46,195 nt of DNA from Streptomyces sp. SID3212 (GTDB lineage: Bacteria; Actinomycetota; Actinomycetes; Streptomycetales; Streptomycetaceae), in NCBI RefSeq assembly GCF_009865405.1, contig NZ_WWJY01000968.1, positions 1 through 46,195 of the forward strand. The letters are read 5' to 3'. A model generated the notes under the pieces. The model had not been told where the DNA came from and made no database searches. It was given only the letters and a program-made list of their open reading frames with translations. Shown piece after piece: positions 20,379-29,484 of this stretch (its first letter is position 1; each line of letters begins with the position of its first letter). Position numbers and translations under genes: made by a program.

Positions 20379-20780
20379 CTACATGCTGCCGCGCGCTGCG
20401 GTGAGTTCGGGGTCCATTGGTACGAGCGGCATCCCGGCCGCGACCATCCGCTGGTCCTGCTGGTCGATGTGCGCGAGGGCCAGGCCGAGCAGCCGCTCCA
20501 GGCGGTCGCCGCGCTGGCGCTGTTCCTGCTCGGCGTCCTCCAGGTCGCCGACGCGGCGGTGCAGCGTGGACATCTGGTCCTGGAACCAGCTGTACATTTC
20601 GGGCGACACGACCCAGGTGTCAGCGGACTGCGGCGGGGCCGGGGTCAGCGGCTCCTGCGCGTCGGCGACTTCCTGCGGGGTGGTTCGGGTGCGGCCTCCC
20701 AGCCATGCGGTCGCGACCGCGCCGCCGGTCGAGACGAGGAGCGCCAGGACCCCGAGCCACCCGCCGCTAGCCGACTCCAT
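20379..20780 (-). CDS. Membrane protein with long coiled coil, lysis cassette
   Basis: A 133-residue protein. One N-terminal transmembrane helix ('GWLGVLALLVSTGGAVATAW') is followed by a linker and a long charged coiled coil ('DQMSTLHRRVGDLEDAEQEQ', then 'RGDRLERLLGLALAHIDQ'). The layout is like the DUF2746-type membrane proteins found after endolysin genes in actinophages, which may be holin or spanin partners. It overlaps the 4-TM gene before it and ends at the terminator 20339-20374. Confidence 0.65.
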   Translation of the reverse strand: MESASGGWLGVLALLVSTGGAVATAWLGGRTRTTPQEVADAQEPLTPAPPQSADTWVVSPEMYSWFQDQMSTLHRRVGDLEDAEQEQRQRGDRLERLLGLALAHIDQQDQRMVAAGMPLVPMDPELTAARGSM

Positions 20781-21195
20781 ACCGCACCACGATCTGCCGG
20801 GGGCGGGTGATCTCCGCGATGACCAGGATCAGCGCGGCGTGGGAGGCCCAGGGAGCGATGGCCCCCCACGCGGTGGAGCTGGTCCCGGTCATCCACCCGA
20901 GCGCATAGGCGACGGCCCACAGCAGCGGCGGCGCCATCGCGGCGCCGATGCCGGGCAGGTCCCGGCCAGCCGGGGCGAGGCAGTACCCGAGGCACACCAG
21001 CCCGGCCCCGATCCACCCCCAGCCCCAGGCCGCCATGGGCATGATGTCCAGGAGGACGGCGATGCCTCGGGTGGTGCCGTAGCGGGGCTGGACGGCGATG
21101 GACGCGCCGTAGCTGATCCAGGCGACCCCGGAGATCAGGAGCGACGTGCCGCGCCAGTCCAGCCGCGCCCAGAGCCGGGCGGACGCGGCCACCAT
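20767..21195 (-). CDS. Four-TM membrane protein, lysis cassette
   Basis: A 142-residue protein with about four hydrophobic segments ('LLISGVAWISYGASIAV', 'MAAWGWGWIGAGLVCLGYC', 'MAPPLLWAVAYALGWMTG', 'ASHAALILVIAEI'). Its ATG shares a base with the stop of the small holin gene (TGATG). In actinophage lysis cassettes a 4-TM protein of this size next to the holin is frequent and may be a second holin or pinholin. Its role is inferred from place and topology only. Confidence 0.65.
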   Translation of the reverse strand: MVAASARLWARLDWRGTSLLISGVAWISYGASIAVQPRYGTTRGIAVLLDIMPMAAWGWGWIGAGLVCLGYCLAPAGRDLPGIGAAMAPPLLWAVAYALGWMTGTSSTAWGAIAPWASHAALILVIAEITRPRQIVVRYGVG

Positions 21196-21374
21196 CAGGC
21201 GCTCGGGCGCTTGTTGGGCACGGCGTAGGTGATGCCCAGGGCGCCGAGGACGGAGAGGACGGCGGTGACGCCCTCGCCGGTGGTGAAGGTCCCGTCGAGG
21301 ACGGCGGTCGAGACGGAGGCGGCGCCGGCCGCGGCCGCGGCCGCGAGGGCCTTCGCGAAGCTGGAGACTCGCAT
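21195..21374 (-). CDS. Small holin
   Basis: A 59-residue protein, ATG at 21374. 'AKALAAAAAAGAASVSTAV', a polar stretch 'DGTFTTGEGVTAV' and the hydrophobic 'LSVLGALGITYAVPNKRP' make a two-helix protein of the type annotated as holin in many Streptomyces and Mycobacterium phages, where the sequence ends in YAVPN. It lies directly after the amidase gene, across the hairpin at 21413-21451. It would form the membrane lesions that release the endolysin. Confidence 0.75.
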   Translation of the reverse strand: MRVSSFAKALAAAAAAGAASVSTAVLDGTFTTGEGVTAVLSVLGALGITYAVPNKRPSA

Positions 21375-21412
21375 GATGATTCCGTTCTACGAGGAGTGCA
21401 GGTCAGAAGGGG

Positions 21413-21451
21413 TCTGACATTCGCGGTGGTAAAAGAACCGCGAATGTCAGA
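21413..21451. terminator. Perfect 15-bp hairpin between endolysin and holin
   Basis: TCTGACATTCGCGGT (21413-21427) pairs perfectly with ACCGCGAATGTCAGA (21437-21451) over the 9-nt loop GGTAAAAGA. It would reduce read-through from the tail genes and endolysin into the holin genes, or serve as a processing site that sets their ratio. Confidence 0.65.
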
Positions 21452-21471
21452 GATGGCGAATCGCCGGGGTG

Positions 21472-22332
21472 TCAGGCCCAGAGCAGGTGCCAGGTGAGGG
21501 GGCCGGGCAGCCCGTCGGCGTCGGCGCGCAGCTGCGGCTCGGAGGCCTGGAACGCGGCGACCGCCTTCCGGTCGGCCTCGCCCCAACTCGGGCCCGGGCC
21601 GACCTTGTAGAACCGCCCGTAGCCGCGCGCCACGAGCTGCTTGCCGAGCTGCGTCACGTACGCGTTGGCCTTGCCGGGGCCGAAGAACTGGCGGCCGGGG
21701 AACGGCGGCCGGGTGGGTGGCTTGGGCTTGCCGGGCGTGGCCGCGTCCAGGCGGTCGCCGACCCGGGCCCGCATCGAGTCCATCGTGAAGCCGCGCGGGT
21801 CGACCTTGCCCGGCTGCCACTCCAGGTGACCGATCACCGACCCGGGCCCCCAGTCGTGGAACCGGCAGATCGCGGCGGCGGCCTTCTCGATCGCCTCCAG
21901 CTGGACATCAGGCCAGGGGTCCTTGCCGTCACCGAGGTTCTCGCACTCGAAGCCGTAGAAGTACCGGTTCCCGTCGGTGTTCGCCTCGTTGTCCGCCGGC
22001 AGCGCGCGCTCGTCCACCACGGCCTGGAGGACATCGTCGTCCCCGCTGCCCGCGTGGTTCGCCCGCCCGTACCCGACCAGGTGGACCCGGCCGTCCTTCG
22101 CGATCACGCCGTGGCACAGCGGGCCCGGCAGGGCCGCGTACCCGTGCCGGCAGATGTCGACGGTGGTGGCAGTGCCCTTGGTGACCGTGTGATGGATCAT
22201 CACGCCGTGGACCGGGCCCCAGGGGCCCTTGTGGTTGCGGTTGTAGGTGCGCCAGTCGCCGACCTGGACAACCTCCAGGCCCTCGGCCAGGAGGATCTCC
22301 AGGAACCGCTTGGCGGTCATCGGTGTGGCCAT
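21472..22332 (-). CDS. Endolysin: N-acetylmuramoyl-L-alanine amidase with peptidoglycan-binding domain
   Basis: 286 residues. The N-terminal domain (about 10-185) is an amidase_2/PGRP fold: 'VHGVMIHHTVTKGTATTVD' (zinc ligand near H47/H48), 'LCHGVIAKDGRVHLVGYGRA', and 'SVIGHLEWQPGKVDPRG' with the second zinc histidine (H169) and an aspartate (D178). The C-terminal part, 'KANAYVTQLGKQLVARG' and 'WGEADRKAVAAFQASEPQLR', is a PG_binding_1-like domain. It cuts the amide bond between muramic acid and L-alanine in host peptidoglycan at the end of infection. Confidence 0.93.
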   Translation of the reverse strand: MATPMTAKRFLEILLAEGLEVVQVGDWRTYNRNHKGPWGPVHGVMIHHTVTKGTATTVDICRHGYAALPGPLCHGVIAKDGRVHLVGYGRANHAGSGDDDVLQAVVDERALPADNEANTDGNRYFYGFECENLGDGKDPWPDVQLEAIEKAAAAICRFHDWGPGSVIGHLEWQPGKVDPRGFTMDSMRARVGDRLDAATPGKPKPPTRPPFPGRQFFGPGKANAYVTQLGKQLVARGYGRFYKVGPGPSWGEADRKAVAAFQASEPQLRADADGLPGPLTWHLLWA

Positions 22333-22335
22333 GGG

Positions 22336-22524
22336 TCAGCCCTCCGGGTGCGTGGTGGTGGCGCGGACGGCCGCGACCGCCGCGGCGGCCCACGCCGCGC
22401 GGGTCCGGTCGCTGAGCTCCTCCCACGTGGGCAGCGGCTGGTCGTCGTACGTACGACCGTCGGTGGTCTGGCCGTACGCCGCATATGCGACGCGGCCCAG
22501 GTCCTGCGGGTCGTGCTGTGCCAT
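22336..22524 (-). CDS. Small hypothetical protein before the endolysin
   Basis: A 62-residue protein, ATG at 22524 with GGAGG 6 nt upstream. 'MAQHDPQDLGRVAYAAYG', 'PLPTWEELSDRTRAAWAAAA' is the kind of short helical protein I recall being encoded in tail and lysis regions of Streptomyces phages, with the WEELSDRTRAAW core. Its stop is 4 bp before the start of the endolysin gene, so translation is coupled. Function unknown. Confidence 0.65.
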   Translation of the reverse strand: MAQHDPQDLGRVAYAAYGQTTDGRTYDDQPLPTWEELSDRTRAAWAAAAVAAVRATTTHPEG

Positions 22525-22588
22525 GAGGTCCTCCGGGCATGCAGAGAGCCCCGGGCCGGGATCGGCGCGGGGCTCGGGGTGGGGTGGG

Positions 22589-23083
22589 TCAGGTTGCGGT
22601 CTGGTATGTGACGGTCCCGCGCACAGTCGTGCCGGCGGCCAGGGTCTCGGGGACGCTGGCGGACTGGTTGGCCGAGCGGGCGTTCGTTGCGCTCGCCGGG
22701 AACGTGAAGTTCGCGGACGACGCCCCGGTCGACACGGAGACCTGCCCGTGCCACACGTCCGTACCCACCAGCCGGGCGCTGCCCAGGTAGTGCACCGTGC
22801 TGGACGCCGCGGTGAAGGGCAGACCGTACAGATACGCACCGCTCCCGAGGGTCGTGGTGGACCCGATGGTCAGCAGCCACGACACGGTGCAGGTCCGGCC
22901 CACCTTGATGTACCGGCCGGTGATCGACCCATTCCCCAGGGTCGGCGGGGTGGGCGCGGACCAGGTCGGGGTGTACGTCGTCCACGCCGCGAAGATGCTG
23001 TTGAACTGGTCGCGGACTTCTGTGTTCATCATTGCCGCGGTGACGATCTCACCGACGGACCAGGTGCGTGGGGAGAACGTCAC
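22589..23083 (-). CDS. Minor tail or tail-fibre protein
   Basis: A 164-residue protein. The start 'FSPRTWSVGEIVTAAMMNTE', followed by 'VRDQFNSIF', is the signature I recall at the N-terminus of many actinophage tail-tip or fibre proteins. The rest is Ser/Thr/Gly-rich beta structure ('GNGSITGRYIKVGRTCTVSW'). It overlaps the stop of the gene before it (ATGA) and probably forms a distal part of the tail that meets the host surface. Confidence 0.75.
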   Translation of the reverse strand: MTFSPRTWSVGEIVTAAMMNTEVRDQFNSIFAAWTTYTPTWSAPTPPTLGNGSITGRYIKVGRTCTVSWLLTIGSTTTLGSGAYLYGLPFTAASSTVHYLGSARLVGTDVWHGQVSVSTGASSANFTFPASATNARSANQSASVPETLAAGTTVRGTVTYQTAT

Positions 23084-23529
23084 TGCGGTTCCTCGTCCTC
23101 GGCCGGCGGGTCAGCCGGCTCGGGGTCCGGCGGGGTGGCGGGGTTGGCCGGGTCGTCGGGGTGCCACCAGAACCGAAGATGCGGCTGGGGAATCGCCAGC
23201 AACTCGGCCTCGATCGCCTCGACTTCCTCCGGGGTGGGGACGACCATGGCGCACCACCCGTACCCGCACTGCGTGCACGCGGACCGGGGGTCGACCGGGC
23301 TGGTGACCTGCGCCGCCCCGCACACGCATTCCACCAGCCACCGGTTGCTGTCGATGCGGGCGAAGGCGACGTGATCCACGTCGCCTTCCGGTGGGGTGAG
23401 GCGCAGGTTGAGGCGGTACCCCATCCACACGAAGACCCGCTCGGCCAGGGGGATGCCAACCCAGGCGTCGCGTGGGAGTCGCGGGGGTGGCAGGTAGTAC
23501 GTCTCGCTGCGGACGATCGCGATGGGCAC
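23080..23529 (-). CDS. Tail-region protein with zinc knuckle
   Basis: A 149-residue protein; the GTG at 23529 has AGGAG 5 nt upstream. 'WLVECVCGAAQVTSP' and 'ACTQCGYGWCAMVV' form a four-cysteine zinc site in the middle. The C-terminal 30 residues are Pro/Asp/Glu-rich. It sits among the tail genes and is probably a structural or assembly component, but I cannot name the family. Confidence 0.6.
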   Translation of the reverse strand: MPIAIVRSETYYLPPPRLPRDAWVGIPLAERVFVWMGYRLNLRLTPPEGDVDHVAFARIDSNRWLVECVCGAAQVTSPVDPRSACTQCGYGWCAMVVPTPEEVEAIEAELLAIPQPHLRFWWHPDDPANPATPPDPEPADPPAEDEEPQ

Positions 23530-23537
23530 GGGGACTC

Positions 23538-26012
23538 CTAGTAGGCGAGGCGGGTGGTCTGGTCGAGGACGCCGTACACCGGGTCTTCCAGGACCCACAC
23601 GGAGTCGCGGGCGGCGGCGCTGGTACGGAAGGTGATCAGGTGGGACTGCTCGCCGATCTTCTCCGTGTAGCCCTCGACCACGACCCGCGCCTCGGGCGCG
23701 GTCTGGGGCGGCAGGTTGTAGACGGTGAAGTACGAGCTGATGTCCGCGTCGAGGATGTCCGCGTAGAACGGAAGGGTGTACGCCTGGATCGGGACTTCAC
23801 GCAGCTCAGGCAAGGGATCGGCGTACCGGGAGATCGTCCAGTACGCCGCGTCCAGCACAGAGTTGTCGGTGACCTTCAGCAAGGTGAGCTGCTGCGGGTA
23901 TTCGCCGAACGCGGCGATCGACTCGGGGGCGGTGACCCGCTGCGTCGCACCTCCGGGGCTCGACGCCTCCACCGAGTTGATCAGTTTCTGATCGTCGTCG
24001 GTGAGTTCGAGATCATTGGTGTCGAGGTCGGCGTGGTCGATGACGAAGACCTCGCCGCTGGGGTCCGGGTTGTACCGGACATCCCTTGACTGGTAAGCGA
24101 GTCCGAAGTAGTCCCGCTCCGCGTAGAGGCGGCCGGACTCGGTGGTCTCGACCTCACGCATCCGGGCCAGCGCCCCGGTACCGCCCTCACCCTGGGCCGC
24201 GATCGCGTCGTGGGTCGTCCCGAAGATGGTGACGCTGTCGACGCCGGCGTACCGAGCGAGCCGCTCGATCCGTTCGTCGGCAGGCTCGCCACCGAAAGCC
24301 GTGGTCCCCGCAGTCCAGTGGTCGGAGTAGACCAGGGCGGCCGGGCCGGTGCCGTGGTGGATCGCGACGTGTGCGATCTGCCCGGAGAACAACCGGGCGC
24401 CCCGGTATCCGCCGACGTGCAGGATTCTGTGGTTGATCATGGTGGGGATGGAGAGGGTGCCGCCCACCTGGAAGCCGTCGATCCACACGGTCTTGTTCGA
24501 GTTGTCGTGGACGACGTGGTGCCACTGGCCATTGGTCAGGACCCCGCTGCCCGTGGTCACCACGGACAGCGCGTCCCCGGTCTCCGTCGACTCGATCGTC
24601 AGCACGCCGGACGCGTTGAGGGCGAAGACGATCTGGTGGTCCAGCCCGGGTTCGTACAGGCCGAGGATCGCCCGGCTGACAGTGGTCGACTTGAACCAGA
24701 ATTCCACCACGGGGGTCAACGAGGTGTGCTCGTCGGTCACGTTGCTGTCCGACTGAAAGCCGCCACCGAGGTCGCCGGTCAGATACTTGCCCGCGCTCGT
24801 GCTAGCGGGGGTGAAGGTCACGCTGGTGTCACCGCCCGCCGCCAGTCCGTCGGTGCCAAAGTCCAAGGTTCCGCCGGTGCTGACCTGGGTCTGTGCGATG
24901 GCCGCCGCGCCCCGGCCGGACAGGTCGCCGGCGGAGAACGCCCCGCTGGGTTCGGTGAGCGGGTAGTACGCGGACAGGAACGAGTAGATCCCGGTCAGGG
25001 TGTCCGACGTGCGGATCTCCTCGGCCAGGCAGGACTTGAGGACGGGCAACTTGTTGATCGGTTTCAGCTGGTCGGACGCGGAGATGTAGACCTTCGACTC
25101 CAGGCCCGCCCACCTGACGGGCAGGTCGTTGAGGACTCCCCAGAACCTGCTGTGCACGCGGTGGTTGGCGAGGTCGTACTCGACGTAGTCCGGGGCGCCG
25201 CCGGTGCGGGTGGCGACCAGCTCGACGGCGACCTGCTGTGCGGTGACCCAGGCCGGGGTGGCGAGGGTGCGGCGCACAGTCCAGGTGTAGCCGTCGTCCG
25301 AGGTCTCCCAGTACAACGATCCGGAGTCCTCGCGGATCCTCAGCCACAGGTTGCCCAGGCCGCTGCCGGTCAGCTCGGTGGCCCCGGCGTCGAAGTAGCC
25401 CACCTCGGACACCAGGCGCAGGGTCGCGGCCACCGGGCTGTACGTGAACCCCACCCGGGTCCCGGCCGTCGTGCCGGTCACCATCACACTGGCCGACGCC
25501 GCGCTGCTGCCGTTCACGGCGGGCAGGGCGGCGATCTTGATGCTGAACTGGCTGCCGGTCAGCACCCAGGAGCGCGCGGACTGGTAGGCCGCGGGCACCC
25601 CCGGTGTCAGCGGGATCCGCGCGCGGCCACCCACCTCGACCGCGCCGCCGTAACTGTTGGGCCACAGCGCCGCGTCCACGCTCCCGTTGTCGAAGTCGTC
25701 GGCCAACTGGACGAGGGGCCACGGTGCGGCGCCGGTGCGCGCTGTTGTCGTGGTCACCGCGAAGCGAACCGGCGTGTTCCGCCGCACGAACGGATACCAC
25801 ACCGAGGTCGCGTTGCCCGGAGTCAGCGCCCCGTCCTCGTTGTCCAGGACCGCCGTCATGGTGGCGACCTGGGTCTCGGCCTTCTCGTCGGCGGCGCCCC
25901 GGCTGATGTCGACCAGCGAGGGCATGTGGACGCGCTGGCTGATGTCCGTCCACGTGATCGAGCTGGGGTCGGAGATCAGTCCGCCCCAGCCCACCTCCAT
26001 CAGCACAGCCAC
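23538..26012 (-). CDS. Large minor tail protein with LamG/concanavalin-like domain
   Basis: 824 residues. The N-terminus ('MEVGWGGLISDPSSITWTDI') is like baseplate/tail-tip proteins of actinophages. The middle region (about 360-560) has concanavalin-like elements: 'LTPVVEFWFKSTTVSRAILG', 'GQWHHVVHDNSNKTVWIDG' and 'RLFSGQIAHVAIHHGTG', a LamG/pentraxin-type sugar-binding fold. The C-terminus is rich in beta strands. It probably builds the tail tip and binds cell-wall glycans. It starts one base after the tape-measure stop. Confidence 0.85.
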   Translation of the reverse strand: MAVLMEVGWGGLISDPSSITWTDISQRVHMPSLVDISRGAADEKAETQVATMTAVLDNEDGALTPGNATSVWYPFVRRNTPVRFAVTTTTARTGAAPWPLVQLADDFDNGSVDAALWPNSYGGAVEVGGRARIPLTPGVPAAYQSARSWVLTGSQFSIKIAALPAVNGSSAASASVMVTGTTAGTRVGFTYSPVAATLRLVSEVGYFDAGATELTGSGLGNLWLRIREDSGSLYWETSDDGYTWTVRRTLATPAWVTAQQVAVELVATRTGGAPDYVEYDLANHRVHSRFWGVLNDLPVRWAGLESKVYISASDQLKPINKLPVLKSCLAEEIRTSDTLTGIYSFLSAYYPLTEPSGAFSAGDLSGRGAAAIAQTQVSTGGTLDFGTDGLAAGGDTSVTFTPASTSAGKYLTGDLGGGFQSDSNVTDEHTSLTPVVEFWFKSTTVSRAILGLYEPGLDHQIVFALNASGVLTIESTETGDALSVVTTGSGVLTNGQWHHVVHDNSNKTVWIDGFQVGGTLSIPTMINHRILHVGGYRGARLFSGQIAHVAIHHGTGPAALVYSDHWTAGTTAFGGEPADERIERLARYAGVDSVTIFGTTHDAIAAQGEGGTGALARMREVETTESGRLYAERDYFGLAYQSRDVRYNPDPSGEVFVIDHADLDTNDLELTDDDQKLINSVEASSPGGATQRVTAPESIAAFGEYPQQLTLLKVTDNSVLDAAYWTISRYADPLPELREVPIQAYTLPFYADILDADISSYFTVYNLPPQTAPEARVVVEGYTEKIGEQSHLITFRTSAAARDSVWVLEDPVYGVLDQTTRLAY

Positions 26013-26013
26013 G

Positions 26014-29000
26014 TCAGGGCCTCCCGCCGGTTCCGGTGTAGCGCCCGTACTTGGTTTGCAGGGTGTCGATCATCCGAGCCGTTGCCACCGGGTCGACCAC
26101 GAGCCCGGGGATGGTGATGTGCAGGCACGTCACGTGAGTACCCGTCGTCGCCATCGCTGCGCTGGGCAGGACGGCGGCGCCCATCACCGGGCGGACCGAG
26201 GAGACCCGGCCGGCCACCGTGTTCATCGCCCGGTCGAGGAAAGGGATACCGGCCAGCGCGCCAACGCCGACACCCTTCGTGGCGTTCTCGCCGTGCGGCA
26301 TCATCACCCTGGCGGGCGAGTTGATGCCCAGGGCTTTCTTGATGGCCTTCTCCATGCCCTTGGCGATCTTCACCATCTGGGCTTCGATGGCCTTCTGCTC
26401 CCCGGCCAGCCCGGCGAGGAAGCCCTTGCCGCTGTTCTTGCCCGCGTCGTAGAGCGCATCCGCACCGACCCGGCCAAGGGTCGCGGTGCTCGCGTCGAGG
26501 TCCGACTGGAGCTTGTTGATGCTGGCGAACGTGGCCTTGTCCGCACCCATCAACGCCGACGCGTAGGCGCCCCCAGCCTCCGGGCCCATGTTGAGGATCT
26601 GCCGCAGCAGCCCCTTATTCAGGCCCTTCTTCGACAGGGCGTAGATCCGCGACGAGAACGTCTTGATCTCGGCGAGCTTCGCCGCGAGGCCGCCCTTGAT
26701 GGAGCCGGCCGTGACCTCCTCCGGCTGGAGCCCGAGACTGCTGAGCCCCGCGCCCTGGCGGGCGTTGTCCCGGATCTCCTTCTCGTACGCCTTCGCCGCC
26801 TTGATCTTCGCCGCGACGACGTCCCTCTTGGTGGCCAGCGCCTGGAGCTTCGCCGTGTCCCGGTTGACCATGGCGACGAGCTGGGAATCCTTCGTGGACT
26901 TGGTGCCCTTCCACGCCTTCCAGATGTCCGCCACCAGGTCCTTCGCCATGGCGGCGATCCTGGCCTTGGACCCGGTCAATCCAGCGACGAAGCCCTTGCC
27001 CGTGTCGTCGGCGAGCGCCTTCGTCTTCCTCGACGGGGAGGCGATCTCCAGCTCCGCCCGGATGCCGCTCTCGACGGCCGCGGCCATCGCGCGGCTGGCC
27101 TTCTCCACCGGGGCCAGCGAGGACCGGAGCCCGGAGGCCAGGCCGCGCCCTGCGTCCCGTCCGGCACTCGACATGGCGCCACCGGACGGACCGGCCGCCG
27201 CCATCTCCAAGCGCCCGTCGTTCAGGGCATCGAGCATCGGCAGCCCGTACTTCGCCACCGACTTGGCCTTGATCACGTACTCGTTGTCGGACAGGAACGT
27301 GGCGATCGAGTCGGACGTCTCCGTGCCCGGACCGCGTACGTGTCCCCCGCCGGGGAAGCCCACCGGACCGCCGGCAGCGCGGTGGATCGGGCCGCCCTTC
27401 GCCCGGTAGTTCGCGTTGTTCCGGGCGACGGTGCTGGTCATGTTGATGGTGTGGACCGTGACGGTCTTGCCCTGGATCCGGGCGATGGCCGCCTGGATCG
27501 CACGGGCTGTGGCGGACGCCGCGTCCCGCGCGCGGATGTCGACCGTCTTGGACTTGATTGTCTGCAACTCGCCGCGAGCGGCGGCAGCCTTCTGCTGAAG
27601 GTCGTTGATCCGCGCCAGCAGATCGGCCCGCTTGCTGGCAGGAACGGACTTGAGCTGCCCCTTCGCCGTCGCGATCTGCGACTCCCAGTTGTTGATGTTC
27701 ATCTGGAGTCGGCCGGCCTGGAGCTTGGGCAGGGCGCCTTCGGCGAACTCGCGGGTGGACGCCTCCGCAGACTTGAGCCCGGAGACGTAGCTGTCCTTGA
27801 ACGACGCGAACGCCTGGTCGGCGGACTTGAGCTTGCCGCCGATACCGGGGATCCAGCCGAACGTGGCAGCCGCCGCGTGCAGGACGCCGCCCAGCGAGCT
27901 GACCATGCCGCCCGTGACCATGCGGAAGATGCCCAGCATCCCGGGGAGGTTGCTGATCACGGAACCCGCGATGTCGATGACGCCGCTGGAGAAGGACCGC
28001 GCGAACTCCTGGATCGCACCCTTGTTCTCGTTGACGTTGTCGAGCAGGCTCTGGAGCGGGCCCTTGGCCTTGTCGACCTCGGAGAACGCGGGCATGAAGC
28101 TGCCGAAGATCGCGGCGGCCATGTCCTTCACGGTCGGACCGATGAGGCCGAGGACGGTGGTCACGGCCTTCACCCCGAAGGCCAGGTCGTGGAAAACGGG
28201 CGACAGCCACTTGGCCGCACCGCCAAGCCCGTCCATCAGGACGGATACGGCTTTGCCTCCGAAGTCGGCCAGCTCGCCGAGGAGTGGGCCGAAGGCGTCG
28301 GCGACGGAACCAGAGAGCCGGCCGAAGGCGGGCAGGACCCGGTTGACCGCACCGAACAACCCGTCGAGCAGGGCCGACGCACCACCGACGCCAGTCTTGA
28401 GCCCGTCGAAGAATCCGGCCAGCCCACCGCCGCCCTTGCCGAGGAGCCCGGAGATCCCGGACGAGAACGACCGGAGGGTGGGGCCGCTGGCCGCGCCGAA
28501 GTCGACCAGCGCCCGTACGAACGGGCCCATGCTGGACGTCAGGTCTTTGACGAAGACGTTGCCCAGCTTGAGGGTCTGGCCGAAGTCCTTCTGGAACCCG
28601 GAGTCCTTCATGAGCCGGGAGGCGCCGGCCGCCGCGTCGCCGAGGCCGCCACCCAGCTCGGTCATGCCCTTGCCGAGGATGTCAACGACCGGGCCGGCTT
28701 CCCTCGCGGCCTTGGTGAACCCGGGCAGCATGGCCTTCTGGATCGGCCCGGCCAGCTCTGAGAATTCCTTCTTGACTCCGACCAGGGCCTTGGTGAACTC
28801 CCGTGCGGGCGCGGGCAGTTTCTTCAGGGCCTTGGCGTACTCCTTCTTGTCGGTCGTCGCGAGGGCGACCGCCTCGCCGACCCCCTTGAACCCCAACTTC
28901 ACGGTGCCCGCGAGCAGGCCGAGCCCCGCCAGCATCGGGATGAGAGCGCCGAGCGCCGGCAGCAGCGAGAGGGCAGCGATCGCCGCGACGATGCCCATGC

Positions 29001-29484
29001 TGCCGCTGAGGCCGCCGCCCTTGCCGAGGGATTCCGAAGCGCCGTCACCGGCGCCGACCAAGCTGCGAAGGCGGGAGGCCAGCCCGCCGACCGCACCGTC
29101 GGCGGTGTTCGCCCCGTCGCCCGCACCGAGGAACCGGCCGCGCGCATCGCGTAGCCGCCCGTTCGCGTCGCGGGTGTAGTTGCTCAGGGTGCCGAGCTGG
29201 TTGTTCACCACGGTGGTCGCGCTCGCCACCCGGGTCAGGGCCGGGGCGAGCTGCGCGGCGTGAGCGGCCATGACCCGGGTCGCCTCGCCGGTGGACAGGA
29301 AGTGGCCGCGCGCGTCATGCAGGCGGCCTTGGCTGTCGCGGGTGAACCGGCCGACGGCCTGGTTGCTGTGGTTCATGGCGCCGGTGATCCGCCGATCCAG
29401 GCGGTCGGCGGAGTCCCCTGCCCGGTCGAGGGTGGTGGAGAGGTTGTCGCGTCCGTCTAGGACGAACGTCATACGCTCAGCCAT
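26014..29484 (-). CDS. Tape measure protein
   Basis: 1156 residues, the longest gene of the window, directly downstream of the frameshifting chaperones as in all long-tailed phages. The N-terminal part is coiled coil with repeated 'GRFTRDSQGRLHDARGHFL' and 'YTRDANGRLRDARGRFL' segments. Residues about 165-205 are hydrophobic ('IAALSLLPALGALIPMLAGL'), a candidate membrane-inserting part. Long helical stretches follow, and near 880-1030 is an AMAAAVESGIRAELEIASPS type segment common in these proteins. Its length sets the tail length, about 170 nm by the usual rule of 0.15 nm per residue. Confidence 0.95.
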   Translation of the reverse strand: MAERMTFVLDGRDNLSTTLDRAGDSADRLDRRITGAMNHSNQAVGRFTRDSQGRLHDARGHFLSTGEATRVMAAHAAQLAPALTRVASATTVVNNQLGTLSNYTRDANGRLRDARGRFLGAGDGANTADGAVGGLASRLRSLVGAGDGASESLGKGGGLSGSMGIVAAIAALSLLPALGALIPMLAGLGLLAGTVKLGFKGVGEAVALATTDKKEYAKALKKLPAPAREFTKALVGVKKEFSELAGPIQKAMLPGFTKAAREAGPVVDILGKGMTELGGGLGDAAAGASRLMKDSGFQKDFGQTLKLGNVFVKDLTSSMGPFVRALVDFGAASGPTLRSFSSGISGLLGKGGGGLAGFFDGLKTGVGGASALLDGLFGAVNRVLPAFGRLSGSVADAFGPLLGELADFGGKAVSVLMDGLGGAAKWLSPVFHDLAFGVKAVTTVLGLIGPTVKDMAAAIFGSFMPAFSEVDKAKGPLQSLLDNVNENKGAIQEFARSFSSGVIDIAGSVISNLPGMLGIFRMVTGGMVSSLGGVLHAAAATFGWIPGIGGKLKSADQAFASFKDSYVSGLKSAEASTREFAEGALPKLQAGRLQMNINNWESQIATAKGQLKSVPASKRADLLARINDLQQKAAAARGELQTIKSKTVDIRARDAASATARAIQAAIARIQGKTVTVHTINMTSTVARNNANYRAKGGPIHRAAGGPVGFPGGGHVRGPGTETSDSIATFLSDNEYVIKAKSVAKYGLPMLDALNDGRLEMAAAGPSGGAMSSAGRDAGRGLASGLRSSLAPVEKASRAMAAAVESGIRAELEIASPSRKTKALADDTGKGFVAGLTGSKARIAAMAKDLVADIWKAWKGTKSTKDSQLVAMVNRDTAKLQALATKRDVVAAKIKAAKAYEKEIRDNARQGAGLSSLGLQPEEVTAGSIKGGLAAKLAEIKTFSSRIYALSKKGLNKGLLRQILNMGPEAGGAYASALMGADKATFASINKLQSDLDASTATLGRVGADALYDAGKNSGKGFLAGLAGEQKAIEAQMVKIAKGMEKAIKKALGINSPARVMMPHGENATKGVGVGALAGIPFLDRAMNTVAGRVSSVRPVMGAAVLPSAAMATTGTHVTCLHITIPGLVVDPVATARMIDTLQTKYGRYTGTGGRP

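Noticed and set aside
25657..28761. Plus-strand frame of 1034 codons over the tape measure gene
   Set aside because: It is a GC-frame shadow. The minus frame has the coiled coils, membrane segment and position of a tape measure protein.
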